64,000 nt of DNA from Macrococcus bovicus (lineage in GTDB: Bacteria > Bacillota > Bacilli > Staphylococcales > Staphylococcaceae). The stretch spans positions 28,400 through 92,399 of the forward strand of contig NZ_SCWF01000007.1 in NCBI RefSeq assembly GCF_004359575.1, in the 5' to 3' direction. The notes under the pieces are model-generated. The model had not been told where the DNA came from. It made no database searches and saw only the letters and a program-made list of their open reading frames with translations. Positions within the stretch are counted from its first letter, which is position 1, and the number at the start of each line of letters is the position of its first letter. The translations under genes and the position numbers were made by a program. This document shows, piece by piece, positions 44,644-55,366 of the stretch.

Positions 44644-47600
44644 TTTGTAAGCTCCTTTATCTCATTATGGTTTAATTCATTTAAATCTACACTGACCATC
44701 TGCGTAATGCCTGAATTCTGCATGGTCACACCGTAAAGTCTGTCTGCTGCTTCCATTGTACCTTTTCTGTGCGTAATCACAATGAATTGTGTATCGCGGC
44801 TCAGCGATTTCACGTAACGGCCGAAGCGCAGGACATTCGCCTCGTCCAGTGCCGCTTCGACTTCGTCCAGTATCACAAACGGTGCCGTTCTGACCTTCAG
44901 TATGGCAAAGAGCAGTGCGACGGCAGTCAGCGCACGCTCACCGCCAGATAAGAGAGTCAGATGCTGACGCTTCTTACCTGGCGGCTCCACTATGATGTCC
45001 AGCCCCGCTGTCAGGACATCAGCAGAATTCAGTTTAATTTCACCGTTTCCACCGCCAAACAGTTCACTGAAAACTTGGGCAAAATTTGACTGAACCTGGG
45101 TGAAAGTGTCATTGAATCTGGCCGTCACTTCTTCATCCATCTCTGTCATAATCGTCTCCAGTGTCGCTTTCGCTGACAGCAGGTCTGTCTGCTGTTCGGA
45201 CAGGAAGTCATAACGTGCCTTGACATCCTTGTACTGCTGGATGGCATGCGGATTGACAGGTCCAAGCTCCTCAATGGCCAGTTTCGTCAGTTTGACCCGC
45301 TTCCGCGCGGCATCGATATCTGCCGGCTCAGCATAGAGGCTCTCTGCTGCTTCAAAGGTCATATGATAGTCTTCCATCAGGTGATAGATCAGCGATTCCA
45401 GCTGGACATCAATCCGTGAATACTGTCCTTTCATCTCACCGATGCCATTCTCCAGATTATTCAGCTGACGCATCAGTTCATGATAGTTCTCCTGCTGTTC
45501 TTTCATATCGGCTGTCACTTCTTCCGCGACTGCCTTATCCTGCTCAAACTGCTGTGTCACTGCTGATAATCTTTCTTCACTCTGCTTGATGTCTGACTTG
45601 AGCGCAGCTATTTGCTCCTCGATATCCTCAATCTCTTCTACTGCTTCTAAGTCTGACAGGGCAGATTTCACCTGCTGCAGCCGCTCATCATTCGTCAGCT
45701 GCTTATCCTGCTGATACTTCAGCCGCTCTTCCAGCATGACTTTTCTTTGCCGGATATCACTGAGTGCCTGACTGACCTCTTTTTCGATGGAACGTGCGTC
45801 TGTCTGCAGCAGCTGATAATCAGCAATCTGCTGCTCTATTCTTTTCAACTGATCATCACTTTCTGCCATCGAGGCGTTTAGACGCTCATAATTTTGGTCG
45901 TATTCGTTCTTCTGTCTGAGCCGTTCATCATGCTGCTGATGGATAGCTTTTAAGGTATAGAGACGCGATTGAAGTTCATCGCGCTGCATCTTAAGCGTAC
46001 GTTCCTCTTCTGCCAGGTCTTCACCTGCACGCTGCAGCTTCTGAGCTTCAAAGTCAGCGTCAGTGATCTCTGTTTTCAGGCCGTTATACTCATCCTCAAG
46101 TGCTGACAGCTGCTGCTGGTAAGTGGTGAGCTGGGCAGTCACCTGCTCCAGTTCTTCTTTCTGTCTGAGAAGAACTGACGGCTGATTCACACTTCCGCCT
46201 GTCATCGAGCCGCCTGGATTGACGATATCACCGTCCAGCGTCACGATACGGAACTTATAGTTCGTCTGTCTGGCGATCGTGTTGGCTGCATCAAGATTCT
46301 CAGCCACAGCCACCAGTCCCGTCAGATTACGCACGATCGAGGTATATTGCGGTGCAGCGGTAATCAGATCAGCAAGCTGACCGATGTAGCCGTCTATCTG
46401 CTGCATGCTGAGACGTATACTCTCTGCCATTACTTTCGGCTGAATGGTTGAGAGGGGCAGGAAAGTCGCACGCCCGCCTTTTCGTTTCTTCAGGAACTGG
46501 ATAGCTGCGCGTGCGCTTTTTTCGTCTTCAGCCACAATACTCTGAAGCTGGCCGCCGAGCGCGATATCCAGTGCGGTCTGATATTTTGAGTCGATATCAA
46601 TCAGTTCAGCGACCGCCCCGTGGATGCCGTCGAGCTTTTCTCGCAGCACCACTCTTACACCGTGGTAGTAGCCCTGGTATTCAGACTGCATCGCTGTCAG
46701 ACTCTGCTGTTTGGACTTCAGCTGGTCGAGATAACGATGACCCTGACGCAGCTGCTCATCCAGTTCACGGTAACGCGTCTGCTTCCTCTGGATATCAGCC
46801 AGACATTCCTTATAAGCGGTCCGCTTGGCTGTCAGTTCTGTTTCCAGTTTGCCGAGTTTATCTTCAAAAGCTGCCTGATCTCTCACTATGTCCTGATAGT
46901 CCTGATGATCTGCTTGATTCTCAGTGAAATAGCGCTCTAAAGCTGCCAGTTCCTTTTCAATATACTTCAGCTCATTTCTCGCAGCTGTCTGGTCACTCAG
47001 CACCTGATAATACTGGTCGCGGGCTGATTCAATCAGCGCGGCAATATCACCGTCCAGTTCAGACAGCTTCTTCAAAGCATCCCGTTCTTCCTGCCGCACT
47101 TCTGTCAGCTCTTCTTTCAGGGCAGCTGTCACGTCCGCTTGTTCTTCTGCCAGCTGCTGCAGGGTTTTCAGTTCTGCCTCCAGCTTCTGCAGCTCTTTCT
47201 GCTGTCTGGCTTCTGCTTGTGACTGGTTGTCCTGTTTTTCGTACAGGACAGAGAGCCGGCCCTGCTGACGTTCCAGTCGGGTGGACAGTTCCAGCCGCTC
47301 CCGATTAAGGCGCTCCTGATTATCAGCGAGTGCAGCCTGTCTCTCACTCAGATGGCCGAGTGCTATCTCAAGCTTGTCAGCCCGCTCTTTTTTGATCAGA
47401 ATCATATCCTTGAATTCTTTGATCTCGGTTTCCAGACGGGCATAGTCTGATTTCAGCGCCTTGATATCAGTCACGGTCACCTGAATATCCGCTTCAGTCA
47501 TCTCCTGTGTCAGTGCCTGGTGTTCCTCTGCCGCAGCTGACTCAATGGCCAGTGGTTCTACCCGGGCCTCGAGGTCGAAGATGATATCGCTGACACGTGA

Positions 47601-48164
47601 CAGATTGAGCATCGTCTCATCGAGCTTAGAGGCTGTCTCTTTCTTACGTTTCTTATATTTGAGGACGCCCGCCGCTTCTTCTATCATATGGCGTCTCTCT
47701 TCTGGTTTCGCATTCAATATCTCATCGACTTTCCCCTGGGATATCATACTGAAGGATTCCTTCCCGAGGCCGGTATCAAGAAACAGTTCGGTAATATCTT
47801 TCAGCCTGCTTTTGGTCTGATTGATGAAATACTCACTCTCACCGGAACGATAGAGTCTTCTTGTGATGTTCAGCTGGTCAGCTGCATCGATTATGTGCTC
47901 GCTATTGTCCAGCTTAAGTGTCACCTCTGCATAGTTCAGCGCCTGACGTTTCTCTGTGCCGGAGAAGATGACATCCTCCATCCGGGCACCGCGCAGACTC
48001 TTCGCCGACTGTTCACCGAGCACCCAGCGGATAGCGTCTGTGATATTGCTCTTCCCTGAGCCGTTCGGACCGATAATAGCGGTCAGGCCCTGATCAAACT
48101 CTACTTTCGTCTTATCGGCAAATGATTTAAAACCATATGCTTCGACTGCCTTTAAATAAACCAT
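44640..48164 (-). CDS. smc: Chromosome segregation ATPase SMC
   Basis: Condensin core ATPase of 1174 residues that organises the chromosome with ScpA and ScpB. Head motifs are Walker A IIGPNGSGKSNI (about 30-41), signature LLSGGERAL (about 1080) and Walker B FVILDEVEAALD. Two long coiled coils, about 170-500 and 660-1010, flank the hinge (about 510-650), which has the GGRATFLPLSTI and GGSMTGGS segments. It lies one base after rnc and overlaps ftsY. Confidence 0.97.
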   Translation of the reverse strand: MVYLKAVEAYGFKSFADKTKVEFDQGLTAIIGPNGSGKSNITDAIRWVLGEQSAKSLRGARMEDVIFSGTEKRQALNYAEVTLKLDNSEHIIDAADQLNITRRLYRSGESEYFINQTKSRLKDITELFLDTGLGKESFSMISQGKVDEILNAKPEERRHMIEEAAGVLKYKKRKKETASKLDETMLNLSRVSDIIFDLEARVEPLAIESAAAEEHQALTQEMTEADIQVTVTDIKALKSDYARLETEIKEFKDMILIKKERADKLEIALGHLSERQAALADNQERLNRERLELSTRLERQQGRLSVLYEKQDNQSQAEARQQKELQKLEAELKTLQQLAEEQADVTAALKEELTEVRQEERDALKKLSELDGDIAALIESARDQYYQVLSDQTAARNELKYIEKELAALERYFTENQADHQDYQDIVRDQAAFEDKLGKLETELTAKRTAYKECLADIQRKQTRYRELDEQLRQGHRYLDQLKSKQQSLTAMQSEYQGYYHGVRVVLREKLDGIHGAVAELIDIDSKYQTALDIALGGQLQSIVAEDEKSARAAIQFLKKRKGGRATFLPLSTIQPKVMAESIRLSMQQIDGYIGQLADLITAAPQYTSIVRNLTGLVAVAENLDAANTIARQTNYKFRIVTLDGDIVNPGGSMTGGSVNQPSVLLRQKEELEQVTAQLTTYQQQLSALEDEYNGLKTEITDADFEAQKLQRAGEDLAEEERTLKMQRDELQSRLYTLKAIHQQHDERLRQKNEYDQNYERLNASMAESDDQLKRIEQQIADYQLLQTDARSIEKEVSQALSDIRQRKVMLEERLKYQQDKQLTNDERLQQVKSALSDLEAVEEIEDIEEQIAALKSDIKQSEERLSAVTQQFEQDKAVAEEVTADMKEQQENYHELMRQLNNLENGIGEMKGQYSRIDVQLESLIYHLMEDYHMTFEAAESLYAEPADIDAARKRVKLTKLAIEELGPVNPHAIQQYKDVKARYDFLSEQQTDLLSAKATLETIMTEMDEEVTARFNDTFTQVQSNFAQVFSELFGGGNGEIKLNSADVLTAGLDIIVEPPGKKRQHLTLLSGGERALTAVALLFAILKVRTAPFVILDEVEAALDEANVLRFGRYVKSLSRDTQFIVITHRKGTMEAADRLYGVTMQNSGITQMVSVDLNELNHNEIKELTK

Positions 48165-48165
48165 T

Positions 48166-48891
48166 CTATTCTCCTAACTGCACGGACTCCAGCGCGATTC
48201 TCGCCGCCTGCTGCTCTGATTCTTTCTTCGTCCGCCCTGTACCGACACCGATGACATCGGTATCTGACAGCACTTCGGACGTGAATTCCTTGAAATGTGC
48301 AGGCCCTGTCTCATTGACAAGACGGTAGGTGATCTGTCCCCGGCCTCTTTTGTGCATATACTCCTGCAGATACGTCTTGAAGTCGATGGTGCCTGTCAGC
48401 AGTTCGTCCACGATATAAGGGAAGATGGCTTTTTCAGCGAAGCGGACAGCCGCATCAAATCCAAGGTCAAGATACAGTGCCCCGATAAAGGCTTCAAATA
48501 CATCCGCGATCAGTGAAGGGCGTGTTCTGCCGCCTGTCTTCTCTTCACCTTTACCAAGCAGAATCAAGTCGGCAAACTGCTGGTGCGAGGCAAATGTCAC
48601 AAGTGATGGTTCACAGACGATGGCCGCCCGTAATTTAGTCAGCTGTCCTTCAGACATGTCGCTATGTTCTCGGTAGAGATACTGAGAAACCACCAATTCT
48701 AACACCGCGTCCCCTAGAAACTCCAGGCGCTCATTATCCATGATTTTGTTAAGCTTGAAGTCATTGATAAAACTTGAATGTGAGAAAGCCTGTTCATAAA
48801 GCTGTCTGTTGACAGGCTGAATAGAAAGCTCTTCCATTTTACGATCTAATTTCTGGTGAAACTGATTTAAGATTGTCTGTTTGCGGTTCAT
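48166..48891 (-). CDS. rnc: Ribonuclease III
   Basis: Double-strand-specific endoribonuclease for rRNA and antisense RNA processing, 241 residues. The signature ERLEFLGDAVLELVVSQYLY (about 54-73) holds the catalytic acidic residues, and a second set lies in SLIADVFEAFIGALYLD. The C-terminal dsRNA-binding domain (about 170-237) ends in the usual KKESEQQAARIALE helix. It is preceded by a short gap after acpP's terminator and leads into smc. Confidence 0.97.
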   Translation of the reverse strand: MNRKQTILNQFHQKLDRKMEELSIQPVNRQLYEQAFSHSSFINDFKLNKIMDNERLEFLGDAVLELVVSQYLYREHSDMSEGQLTKLRAAIVCEPSLVTFASHQQFADLILLGKGEEKTGGRTRPSLIADVFEAFIGALYLDLGFDAAVRFAEKAIFPYIVDELLTGTIDFKTYLQEYMHKRGRGQITYRLVNETGPAHFKEFTSEVLSDTDVIGVGTGRTKKESEQQAARIALESVQLGE

Positions 48892-48949
48892 TGATTGCCT
48901 CCTTAACGTTATCTCTCCTATTTTACGTTATATATGGACGAAAAAAAAG

Positions 48950-48976
48950 GAAAAGTGGCCTCTTCTGAGACCACTT
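48950..48976 (-). terminator. acpP terminator
   Basis: Stem AAGTGGYCTC with loop TTCT and a 10-bp mirror (one G-T), flanked by A/T runs, immediately after the acpP stop. It separates the lipid genes from rnc-smc. Confidence 0.8.
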
Positions 48977-48979
48977 CTC

Positions 48980-49213
48980 TTATTTTTCTAAAGATTCGAT
49001 GTAGTTCACTGCGTCACCAACTGTGTTGATTTTTTCAGCTTCTTCATCAGGAATCTCCATACCGAATTCATCTTCAAGTTCCATCACGAGTTCCGCGATG
49101 TCTAAAGAGTCAGCACCTAAATCATCTTTAAAAGATGCTTCCGGTGTCACTTTGTCAGCGTCTACGCCTAAACGGTCGACGATGATATCTTTTACTTTGT
49201 CGAAATTTGCCAT
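48980..49213 (-). CDS. acpP: Acyl carrier protein
   Basis: 77-residue acyl carrier for fatty-acid synthesis. ATG at 49213 with AGGAGG eight bases upstream gives [12 protein letters not shown]; three extra upstream codons are unlikely to be used. The phosphopantetheine attachment Ser is in [15 protein letters not shown] (the DSL motif). It is the last gene of the fapR-plsX-fabD-fabG-acpP run and usually its most abundant product. Confidence 0.97.
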   Translation of the reverse strand: MANFDKVKDIIVDRLGVDADKVTPEASFKDDLGADSLDIAELVMELEDEFGMEIPDEEAEKINTVGDAVNYIESLEK

Positions 49214-49234
49214 TGTTTTCACCTCCTTGAAATG

Positions 49235-49969
49235 TTAGTTCATGAACATGCCGCCATTGACGTGAATGGTCTGGCCTGTAATATATTTTGCCTTATCAGA
49301 CGCCAAAAAGCTAGCCGCGTGCGCAACATCTACCACGTCACCGAATCTGCCGAGGGGAATCTGTGCTTTCATACCGTTCTGCAGTTCCTCACTCAGCTGA
49401 TCGGTCATATCAGAGACGATAAAGCCTGGCGCAATCGCGTTGACCGTGATATTGCGTGAGGCGAGTTCTCTGGCGAATGTCTTGGTCAGCCCTTCAACAC
49501 CGGCTTTAGCTGCGACATAATTGGCCTGTCCGGCATTACCGATTGAACCGACAATGCTCGAGACATTGATGATCGTGCCTGCGCGCTGCTTCAGCAGTTG
49601 ACGTGTTACACTCTGCACCACGTTGAAGACACCTGTCAGGTTCGTATCGATGACATCCTGCCACTCCTCTTCTTTCATACGCATCATCAGATTGTCACGC
49701 GTAATCCCGGCATTATTGACGATGACATCAATAGAACCGAATGTCTCGATGGCGGACTTGATCATGTCCTGTACTTCCGACTTCTGCGCGATATTGGCCT
49801 GTATGGCCACCGCTTTCTGTCCGCGCCGCTCAATTTCTTTCACTACTTCTTCTGCCTTATCCTGACTGCCGGCATAGTTGACCACAATGTCAAAACCGTC
49901 TTCAGCCAGCTGCAGGGCAATCGCACGGCCGATACCGCGAGATGCGCCTGTTACGAGTGCTGTTGCCAT
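49235..49969 (-). CDS. fabG: 3-oxoacyl-[acyl-carrier-protein] reductase
   Basis: NADPH-dependent reductase of the fatty-acid elongation cycle, 244 residues. The SDR motifs are complete: [12 protein letters not shown] (7-18), NNAG near residue 86, catalytic Ser in [11 protein letters not shown], and YVAAKAG carrying the Tyr-x3-Lys pair. The C-terminal [14 protein letters not shown] is typical of FabG. It overlaps fabD by 19 bases. Its intact active site contrasts with the degenerate SDR at 39176-39976. Confidence 0.97.
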   Translation of the reverse strand: MATALVTGASRGIGRAIALQLAEDGFDIVVNYAGSQDKAEEVVKEIERRGQKAVAIQANIAQKSEVQDMIKSAIETFGSIDVIVNNAGITRDNLMMRMKEEEWQDVIDTNLTGVFNVVQSVTRQLLKQRAGTIINVSSIVGSIGNAGQANYVAAKAGVEGLTKTFARELASRNITVNAIAPGFIVSDMTDQLSEELQNGMKAQIPLGRFGDVVDVAHAASFLASDKAKYITGQTIHVNGGMFMN

Positions 49970-50862
49970 TCATCATTCCACCCTTCTAAATCTTCTAAAG
50001 TTTCAATCGATGTGATTGTGACATCACGGCTGATTTTCTTCACGAGGCCGCCTAATACTTTGCCCGGCCCTATCTCAACGAATTCAGTGACCCCTAATTC
50101 GATGAGATTCTGCACCGACTGTTCAAAGCGGACAGGTGAATAGAGCTGCTCTATCAGCTGACGTTTAATGGTCGCTGCATCTGTCTCAGGCGCAGCAGAC
50201 ACATTCTGGACGACAGGCACTTCAGCATCCCGGAATTCAAATCCTTCAATAAATTCACTGAACTCCGCTGCGATGACTTTCATCATAGAGGAATGAAAGG
50301 GGCCTGAGACGTTAAGCGGCAACACTCTTTTTGCGCCGAGTGCCTTCCCGTTCTTGACGAGTTCATCAATTTTAGACTGATGACCGGAAACCACGATCTG
50401 CCCCGGGCAATTGATGTTCGCAGGCTCGATGACGGCCTCTTCTGTCGACAGCTCCTGACAGAGTGCTTCAACCTCTGCGATCTGCAGGCCGAGAACAGCC
50501 GCCATTGCACCGACACCGTTCGGAAAAGCCGATGCCATCAACTGACCGCGTTTGGCCACAATCCGGACTGCGTCTTCTGCACGGATGACGCCGCTTGCTA
50601 CAAGGGCAGCGTATTCACCGAGACTATGGCCGATCGTATAATCGAAATCAGCGTTAAAACGTTCAAGCAGGGCAGCACTATGACTGACGATGGCCGGCTG
50701 AGTATACTCGGTTAAACCAAGCTTCTCTTCATCGCGGGCCATGATAGCCACCATGTCGAAATCCAGCTGTCCTGTCAATGCGTTCACGGCATCTTTCAGG
50801 TCGCTCGCCATCCCTAACTTCTGTGAACCCTGCCCAGGAAACATCAGTACACGTTTAGTCAT
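49951..50862 (-). CDS. fabD: Malonyl-CoA:ACP transacylase
   Basis: Transfers malonyl from CoA to ACP to supply fatty-acid elongation. It has 303 residues. The N-terminal oxyanion motif is [11 protein letters not shown] (8-18), the nucleophile Ser lies in [10 protein letters not shown] (about 88-97) and the His in [10 protein letters not shown]. It overlaps plsX by 8 bases and fabG by 19, so expression is coupled within the FapR regulon. Confidence 0.97.
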   Translation of the reverse strand: MTKRVLMFPGQGSQKLGMASDLKDAVNALTGQLDFDMVAIMARDEEKLGLTEYTQPAIVSHSAALLERFNADFDYTIGHSLGEYAALVASGVIRAEDAVRIVAKRGQLMASAFPNGVGAMAAVLGLQIAEVEALCQELSTEEAVIEPANINCPGQIVVSGHQSKIDELVKNGKALGAKRVLPLNVSGPFHSSMMKVIAAEFSEFIEGFEFRDAEVPVVQNVSAAPETDAATIKRQLIEQLYSPVRFEQSVQNLIELGVTEFVEIGPGKVLGGLVKKISRDVTITSIETLEDLEGWNDEWQQHS

Positions 50863-51832
50863 GTGAGACCTCTTTTCTCATCGCCTCGACGACGCCTTCT
50901 TGCACAGAATCTTTTGCCTGACGCAGTGCGTTATAAAATGCACGGCCGTCTGAAGAACCATGTGCCTTGATCACGATACCGTTCAGTCCGAACAGGACAG
51001 CGCCGCCGTACTCTGCATAATCCATCTTGCCCTTAAGGTTTTGCAGGTCTTTATTCAGGACGCCTGCAGCCAGCTTATTCTTCACGTTCTTCGTCAGCTC
51101 CTGCTTCAGCATCTTGAAGATACCGGTCGCTGTCCCTTCCAGTGTCTTCAGGACCATATTGCCGGTAAAGCCATCTGTCACCACCACATCAGCGGCAGAG
51201 AGAAGAAGCGTCTTAGACTCCACATTCCCTGTGAAGTTGATGGTGTCCTGCTCTGATAGCAATTTGAAGGTCTCGCGTGTCAGTGCGTTTCCTTTCTTAT
51301 CTTCCGTTCCGATATTCAGCAGGCCGACAGTCGGGTTCGCAATTTTACGAATCGACTTGGCATAGATGGAGCCCATCTGCGCATATTGCGACAGATGTTC
51401 GGGTTTCGCATCAGCATTTGCGCCCATATCCAGCAGAATAAATCCCTTATCATCGATAGTGGGCAGCGTCAGCGCAAGTGCCGGCCGTTCCACGCCTGGC
51501 AATCGGCCGACGATAAAGAGTCCGGCAGACATCAGTGCGCCGGTGTTACCCGCCGACACACAGGCATCAGCCTCACCGTATTTCACGGCTTCAGCCATAC
51601 GGACCATCGAAGCATCTTTCTTGCGGCGGATGGAGCGAACCGGTTCATCCTCCATCGTGATCACTTCTGTGCAGTGCTGAAAAGTGACACGCTCATGTTG
51701 AAATGCATATTTCTCATCACCGAACAACAGAATTTCTACATCCGGTTCTTTGTCAAGCATCTGCTTGACGCCTTCTATTACTATATCAGGGGCATTGTCG
51801 CCGCCCATCAAGTCTACCGCTATTTTAATCAT
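50855..51832 (-). CDS. plsX: Phosphate acyltransferase PlsX
   Basis: Makes acyl-phosphate from acyl-ACP for phospholipid synthesis. It has 325 residues from ATG 51832, with AAAGGAG seven bases upstream; a GTG one codon earlier is less well placed. The family start [15 protein letters not shown] is intact, as are [15 protein letters not shown] and [17 protein letters not shown]. The ATG overlaps the fapR stop by one base. The order fapR-plsX-fabD-fabG-acpP is canonical. Confidence 0.97.
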   Translation of the reverse strand: MIKIAVDLMGGDNAPDIVIEGVKQMLDKEPDVEILLFGDEKYAFQHERVTFQHCTEVITMEDEPVRSIRRKKDASMVRMAEAVKYGEADACVSAGNTGALMSAGLFIVGRLPGVERPALALTLPTIDDKGFILLDMGANADAKPEHLSQYAQMGSIYAKSIRKIANPTVGLLNIGTEDKKGNALTRETFKLLSEQDTINFTGNVESKTLLLSAADVVVTDGFTGNMVLKTLEGTATGIFKMLKQELTKNVKNKLAAGVLNKDLQNLKGKMDYAEYGGAVLFGLNGIVIKAHGSSDGRAFYNALRQAKDSVQEGVVEAMRKEVSHD

Positions 51833-52398
51833 CACTCTTCTCCTTTACCAAAGTAATACATGACAAACTTGCCTGTGAATATCCGCTGCTGCTGCACCGA
51901 GCTCTCCACTTCAATGGTTGCACGTTTTTTACGTTTTTCCTTCAGTACCGCTTTGGTGACAACACGGTCACCGAGTTTAACCGGCTTGATGAACTTGACC
52001 TCACTTGAGGCGGTCAATGCCAGTTCATCATCAATTAACGCCACACACAGTGAATTGGCCTGGGCAAAAAGAATATGCCCTCTGGCGATCTGATTACGGT
52101 GGAAGACGTGTTCCTCCTGAATATCAAGGATTGAAATCGCTACTTTATCCAGCTGCAGCTCAATAATCTCACCGATGACTTCATCCAGTGGCAGTGCCTT
52201 GACTTCATCATGATGCTGCACTGCGACACCTCTGATTCGTTCACGCAGTTCCGGAATGTTCTGTTCGAGCCTGTCCAGACGAATGGTCTGAATACTGACT
52301 CCAAATGCTTCACTTAAATCTTCATCTGTCAAAAATGGATTGTCTCGAAGTTTTGACACAAGCTGATTCTGACGCTCTATTTTAGTCATTCTTTTCAT
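51832..52398 (-). CDS. fapR: Fatty acid and phospholipid biosynthesis repressor FapR
   Basis: Malonyl-CoA-responsive repressor, 188 residues. The N-terminal helix-turn-helix is [24 protein letters not shown] (first 20 residues from Asn16 are [20 protein letters not shown]). A linker helix follows, then a hot-dog-fold effector domain (about 65-188) with [19 protein letters not shown]. It starts the lipid operon and lies downstream of a promoter overlapped by a Fap-like palindrome, consistent with autoregulation. Confidence 0.96.
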   Translation of the reverse strand: MKRMTKIERQNQLVSKLRDNPFLTDEDLSEAFGVSIQTIRLDRLEQNIPELRERIRGVAVQHHDEVKALPLDEVIGEIIELQLDKVAISILDIQEEHVFHRNQIARGHILFAQANSLCVALIDDELALTASSEVKFIKPVKLGDRVVTKAVLKEKRKKRATIEVESSVQQQRIFTGKFVMYYFGKGEE

Positions 52399-52412
52399 AC
52401 TAGGACATCCTT

Positions 52413-52429
52413 TTAGTAGTTGGTCTTAA
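52413..52429. promoter_or_regulatory. FapR operator
   Basis: TTAGTAGTTGGTCTTAA is a 17-bp imperfect palindrome agreeing at 13 of 17 positions with the form TTAGTACCTGGTACTAA known for FapR sites. It sits just downstream of the fapR -10, where a bound repressor would block initiation. Confidence 0.65.
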
Positions 52430-52436
52430 TTAGTTT

Positions 52437-52465
52437 ATCATAACTTGCGCTATTTTGTTAAACAA
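52437..52465 (-). promoter_or_regulatory. fapR operon promoter
   Basis: TTGTTT (52460-52465), a 17-base spacer and TATGAT (52437-52442) on the minus strand, between the sortase terminator and fapR. Confidence 0.7.
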
Positions 52466-52473
52466 TAACTGAA

Positions 52474-52496
52474 GAAAGCTCCTGAAAAGGAGCTTA
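52474..52496 (-). terminator. Sortase terminator
   Basis: AAGCTCCT-GAAA-AGGAGCTT hairpin overlapping the sortase stop codon. A T-rich run follows on the minus strand. Confidence 0.7.
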
Positions 52497-53117
52497 AGCT
52501 GATGTCACGATGCGTGCTTTCACGATCATGCGCTTTTCAAATAGTAAGGTATCCGGATTATAGCTGTCGCAGGTGATGAGCGTGAGCTCCTGCGGTTTGC
52601 CTTTATGCTCTTTCAGCACGTCGACTTGCGCAGGATTAACATCAAAAATATCATAGATCTTATAGTTCTTCTCACCGTCACGAGTCAGAATCGTCACGAT
52701 ATCCCCTTTCTTCGCTCGATCCAGATAGTTGAATCGGATACCGGCACCCTCAACGCGGTGACCTGCGATCGCGACATTCTGCTCACTGAGCTGCTCGCCT
52801 TTCTCGACGAGCGTGACACCGTTTTTCAAATTCACTTGTGTGGCCGGCCCTTTTAATAAGGGCTCATTGATATCTGCAGCGGGGATCTTCAGATAGCCGA
52901 GCATATCTTCTGTCAGCTTCAGTTTCTCCGGCTCTGTTTTTGTGATCCATTTCTCCAGGTCATTGACTTCCGGAGAGGCTTCATTCTTTTCATAGGCCTG
53001 GATGATCTTGTCGTTGACCTGGTCCGTGACCACCGCACGTATATCCTGCCAGAAAAACATGACAACAGCTGCCGCGATCAACAGCAATCCTAAAACCCTG
53101 TAAAAAATTCTCATCAT
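52494..53117 (-). CDS. srtA: Class A sortase
   Basis: Membrane-anchored transpeptidase that attaches LPXTG proteins to the cell wall. It has 207 residues. An N-terminal signal-anchor helix (about 4-23) precedes the sortase barrel. The catalytic triad is visible: His120 (IAGHRVEG), Cys183 (TLITCDSY) and Arg196 (EKRMIV). The TLxTC motif and overall length place it in class A, the housekeeping type. It is 7 bases after recG and probably read with it. In S. aureus srtA lies elsewhere, so this location is a lineage-specific rearrangement. Confidence 0.92.
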   Translation of the reverse strand: MMRIFYRVLGLLLIAAAVVMFFWQDIRAVVTDQVNDKIIQAYEKNEASPEVNDLEKWITKTEPEKLKLTEDMLGYLKIPAADINEPLLKGPATQVNLKNGVTLVEKGEQLSEQNVAIAGHRVEGAGIRFNYLDRAKKGDIVTILTRDGEKNYKIYDIFDVNPAQVDVLKEHKGKPQELTLITCDSYNPDTLLFEKRMIVKARIVTSA

Positions 53118-53124
53118 TCATCTC

Positions 53125-55161
53125 CTAGTCCATTTCAAGTGTAGTGACTTCGAGCAGCATTCTTTTCTTCAGCCAGACATTCTCAGGGTCATCAATCTTA
53201 CCACTTAATATTATTTCACTTGCCTCGTCACGAGCCACTTCGAGCATCCGATAATCTTCCACAATATTCGCGACTTTGAAGTCCGGCAGACCACTTTGTT
53301 TTACACCGAAGAAGTCGCCTGGACCCCGCATTTCGAGGTCTTTCTCTGACAACAGGAAACCATCTGTTGTCTGACACATGATCTGCATCCGCTCTATTCC
53401 TGTTTCAGTAGAGGGATTACTGATCAAGATGCAGTAACTCTGGTGCGAGCTCCGTCCGACACGTCCGCGCAGCTGATGCAGCGTTGACAGACCGAACCTT
53501 TCTGCATCTATTATGATCATCATCGTCGCATTGGGGACGTTCACCCCTACTTCAACGACGGTCGTTGACACCAGGACATCCAGTTCATGACGGCTGAACT
53601 GAGCCATGACAGCATCTTTTTCTTCTGAAGACATCCGACCATGAAGGAGGCCGACTCGCTCGCCGAAATGTCCTTTGAAGGTCTCATAAATTTCAACCGC
53701 ATTCTGCACGTCCAGTTTCTCAGATGCTTCAATCAACGGACAGATGACATACGCCTGACGTCCCTTGGCAATCTCCTGCTTCGTTTGGGCAAGGACCGTC
53801 TCCATCTCCTCATGACGGGCCCAGGATGTCTCAATCGGTTTCCGGCCTTTCGGCAGCTCCTTGATCGTTGAGACATCCATCTCCCCGAATACAGAGATAG
53901 CCAGCGTCCGCGGGATAGGTGTCGCTGTCATGAAAAGGACGTTGGCGTCGTCGCCTTTCTCCCGCAGCCGCTTACGCTGATTGACCCCGAAGCGATGCTG
54001 CTCATCCGTAATGACCAGCCCCAGACGATGGAAAATGACTTCGTCCTGTATTAAGGCGTGGGTCCCGACAATGACATCTATTTCACCCGCTGCCAACTGT
54101 TCGAGCAGGATCCGTCGTCTTTTCCCTTTGACGGAACTCGTCAGAAGCGCCACGCGTGCCCGGTCACCGTAAAGACCAGCGAGACTTTCTGCATGCTGCT
54201 CCGCCAGAATCTCAGTCGGTACCATGAGCGCACTCTGATAACCAGCTGTCAGCAGTGCATACATGGCGATGGCTGCGACAACCGTCTTACCCGAGCCCAC
54301 ATCTCCCTGCAGCAGCCGGTTCATACGCATCGGCAGTTTAATGTCGCGAAAAATTTCATTGACCACTTTTTTCTGGGCCTCTGTCAATTCAAAGGGCAGC
54401 GTTTCAATAAAGGCTCTGACAGCCTGAATATCATAATCAATGCTGACAGCTAGCCCCGCCGCATGTTCTGTCTGATTCAGCATACGCATTTTCAGCTGAA
54501 AGAGGAACAGCTCACAGAACGCAAATGTCCGCTTCGCCTGCTTCAGCGCCTGATAATCCTCAGGAAAATGCAGGGTCAGAAGAGATTCTTTCAAGTCCCA
54601 GAGCTTATACTTCTCCATCAGATAGGCCGGTATCATCGGTGTGATGTCCGTCGCCTGAAAAGCCTGGCCGACAAACTTCTGAAACTGCTTAGGTTTCACC
54701 AGCCCTTTCAGGCTGTACTGCGGGACAAGTGCGTTCTCACTTGATGCGACCGCCTTGCTGAACTTCGTCCCTTGGATTATCTGCTTCGTCCGCTGCCATT
54801 TCCCTGTCACTGTCGCAGTGTCCCCTATATTGATCTGATGTTTAATATACGGCTGATTAAAATATTCTACTCGGATCGCCACCCCGTCCACCAGCATATG
54901 AAACATGATTTTAGACTTACTGCGCCCAAAATAGCTGACACGCGGCGTACTATAGATTTCACCTGTCACCGTGATTTTTTCTCCGTCTGCTGCCTCATTG
55001 ATATTGATAACCGTTTCATCTTCATAGCGGTAAGGCAGATGCATAATAATATCACTCATCGTAAAAAGTCCTAAGTCATTGAGCTTTAGGACTGTCTGCG
55101 GACCGACCCCTTTAAGATCTGTCAGCGGTCGTTCTGTTTCAATCAGATGTTGTTTAGTCAT
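53125..55161 (-). CDS. recG: ATP-dependent DNA helicase RecG
   Basis: Branch-migrating helicase that processes stalled forks and Holliday junctions, 678 residues. The N-terminal OB-fold wedge domain is about 55-150. Helicase motifs are Walker [12 protein letters not shown] (about 285), DEQHRFG in place of [14 protein letters not shown], and [11 protein letters not shown] followed by QLRGRVGR. It ends 7 bases before srtA. In S. aureus recG lies beside fapR; here srtA is inserted between them. Confidence 0.96.
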   Translation of the reverse strand: MTKQHLIETERPLTDLKGVGPQTVLKLNDLGLFTMSDIIMHLPYRYEDETVININEAADGEKITVTGEIYSTPRVSYFGRSKSKIMFHMLVDGVAIRVEYFNQPYIKHQINIGDTATVTGKWQRTKQIIQGTKFSKAVASSENALVPQYSLKGLVKPKQFQKFVGQAFQATDITPMIPAYLMEKYKLWDLKESLLTLHFPEDYQALKQAKRTFAFCELFLFQLKMRMLNQTEHAAGLAVSIDYDIQAVRAFIETLPFELTEAQKKVVNEIFRDIKLPMRMNRLLQGDVGSGKTVVAAIAMYALLTAGYQSALMVPTEILAEQHAESLAGLYGDRARVALLTSSVKGKRRRILLEQLAAGEIDVIVGTHALIQDEVIFHRLGLVITDEQHRFGVNQRKRLREKGDDANVLFMTATPIPRTLAISVFGEMDVSTIKELPKGRKPIETSWARHEEMETVLAQTKQEIAKGRQAYVICPLIEASEKLDVQNAVEIYETFKGHFGERVGLLHGRMSSEEKDAVMAQFSRHELDVLVSTTVVEVGVNVPNATMMIIIDAERFGLSTLHQLRGRVGRSSHQSYCILISNPSTETGIERMQIMCQTTDGFLLSEKDLEMRGPGDFFGVKQSGLPDFKVANIVEDYRMLEVARDEASEIILSGKIDDPENVWLKKRMLLEVTTLEMD

Positions 55162-55260
55162 GCCATCCCTCTTTATACAACCTAATCCTTAACATAGTCT
55201 TTATATTAAGTCCATTATGACATAATCAGCGTGAACAGTCTAAAGGGACCCACTGATGGT

Positions 55261-55356
55261 TCAGCCTAGCCAGTTCTGGCTGATGATGAAAAGTACGATG
55301 ATAGTGGTGAGAGTGGCCGCAATCAAAGCATAGTAAGTACTCTTATCCTCCTGCAT
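55261..55356 (-). CDS. 31-residue single-helix membrane peptide
   Basis: ATG at 55356 with GGGAGG seven bases upstream encodes 31 residues: a short charged start (MQEDKS), then one hydrophobic helix (about 9-26) and a tail QNWLG. A longer frame upstream has no ribosome binding site and crosses the fakA terminator. No family is recognised. It lies between the fakA terminator and recG. A perfect 9-bp inverted repeat touches its ribosome binding site. The good start signal is the main support for it being real. Confidence 0.55.
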   Translation of the reverse strand: MQEDKSTYYALIAATLTTIIVLFIISQNWLG

Positions 55357-55366
55357 GATGCACCTC

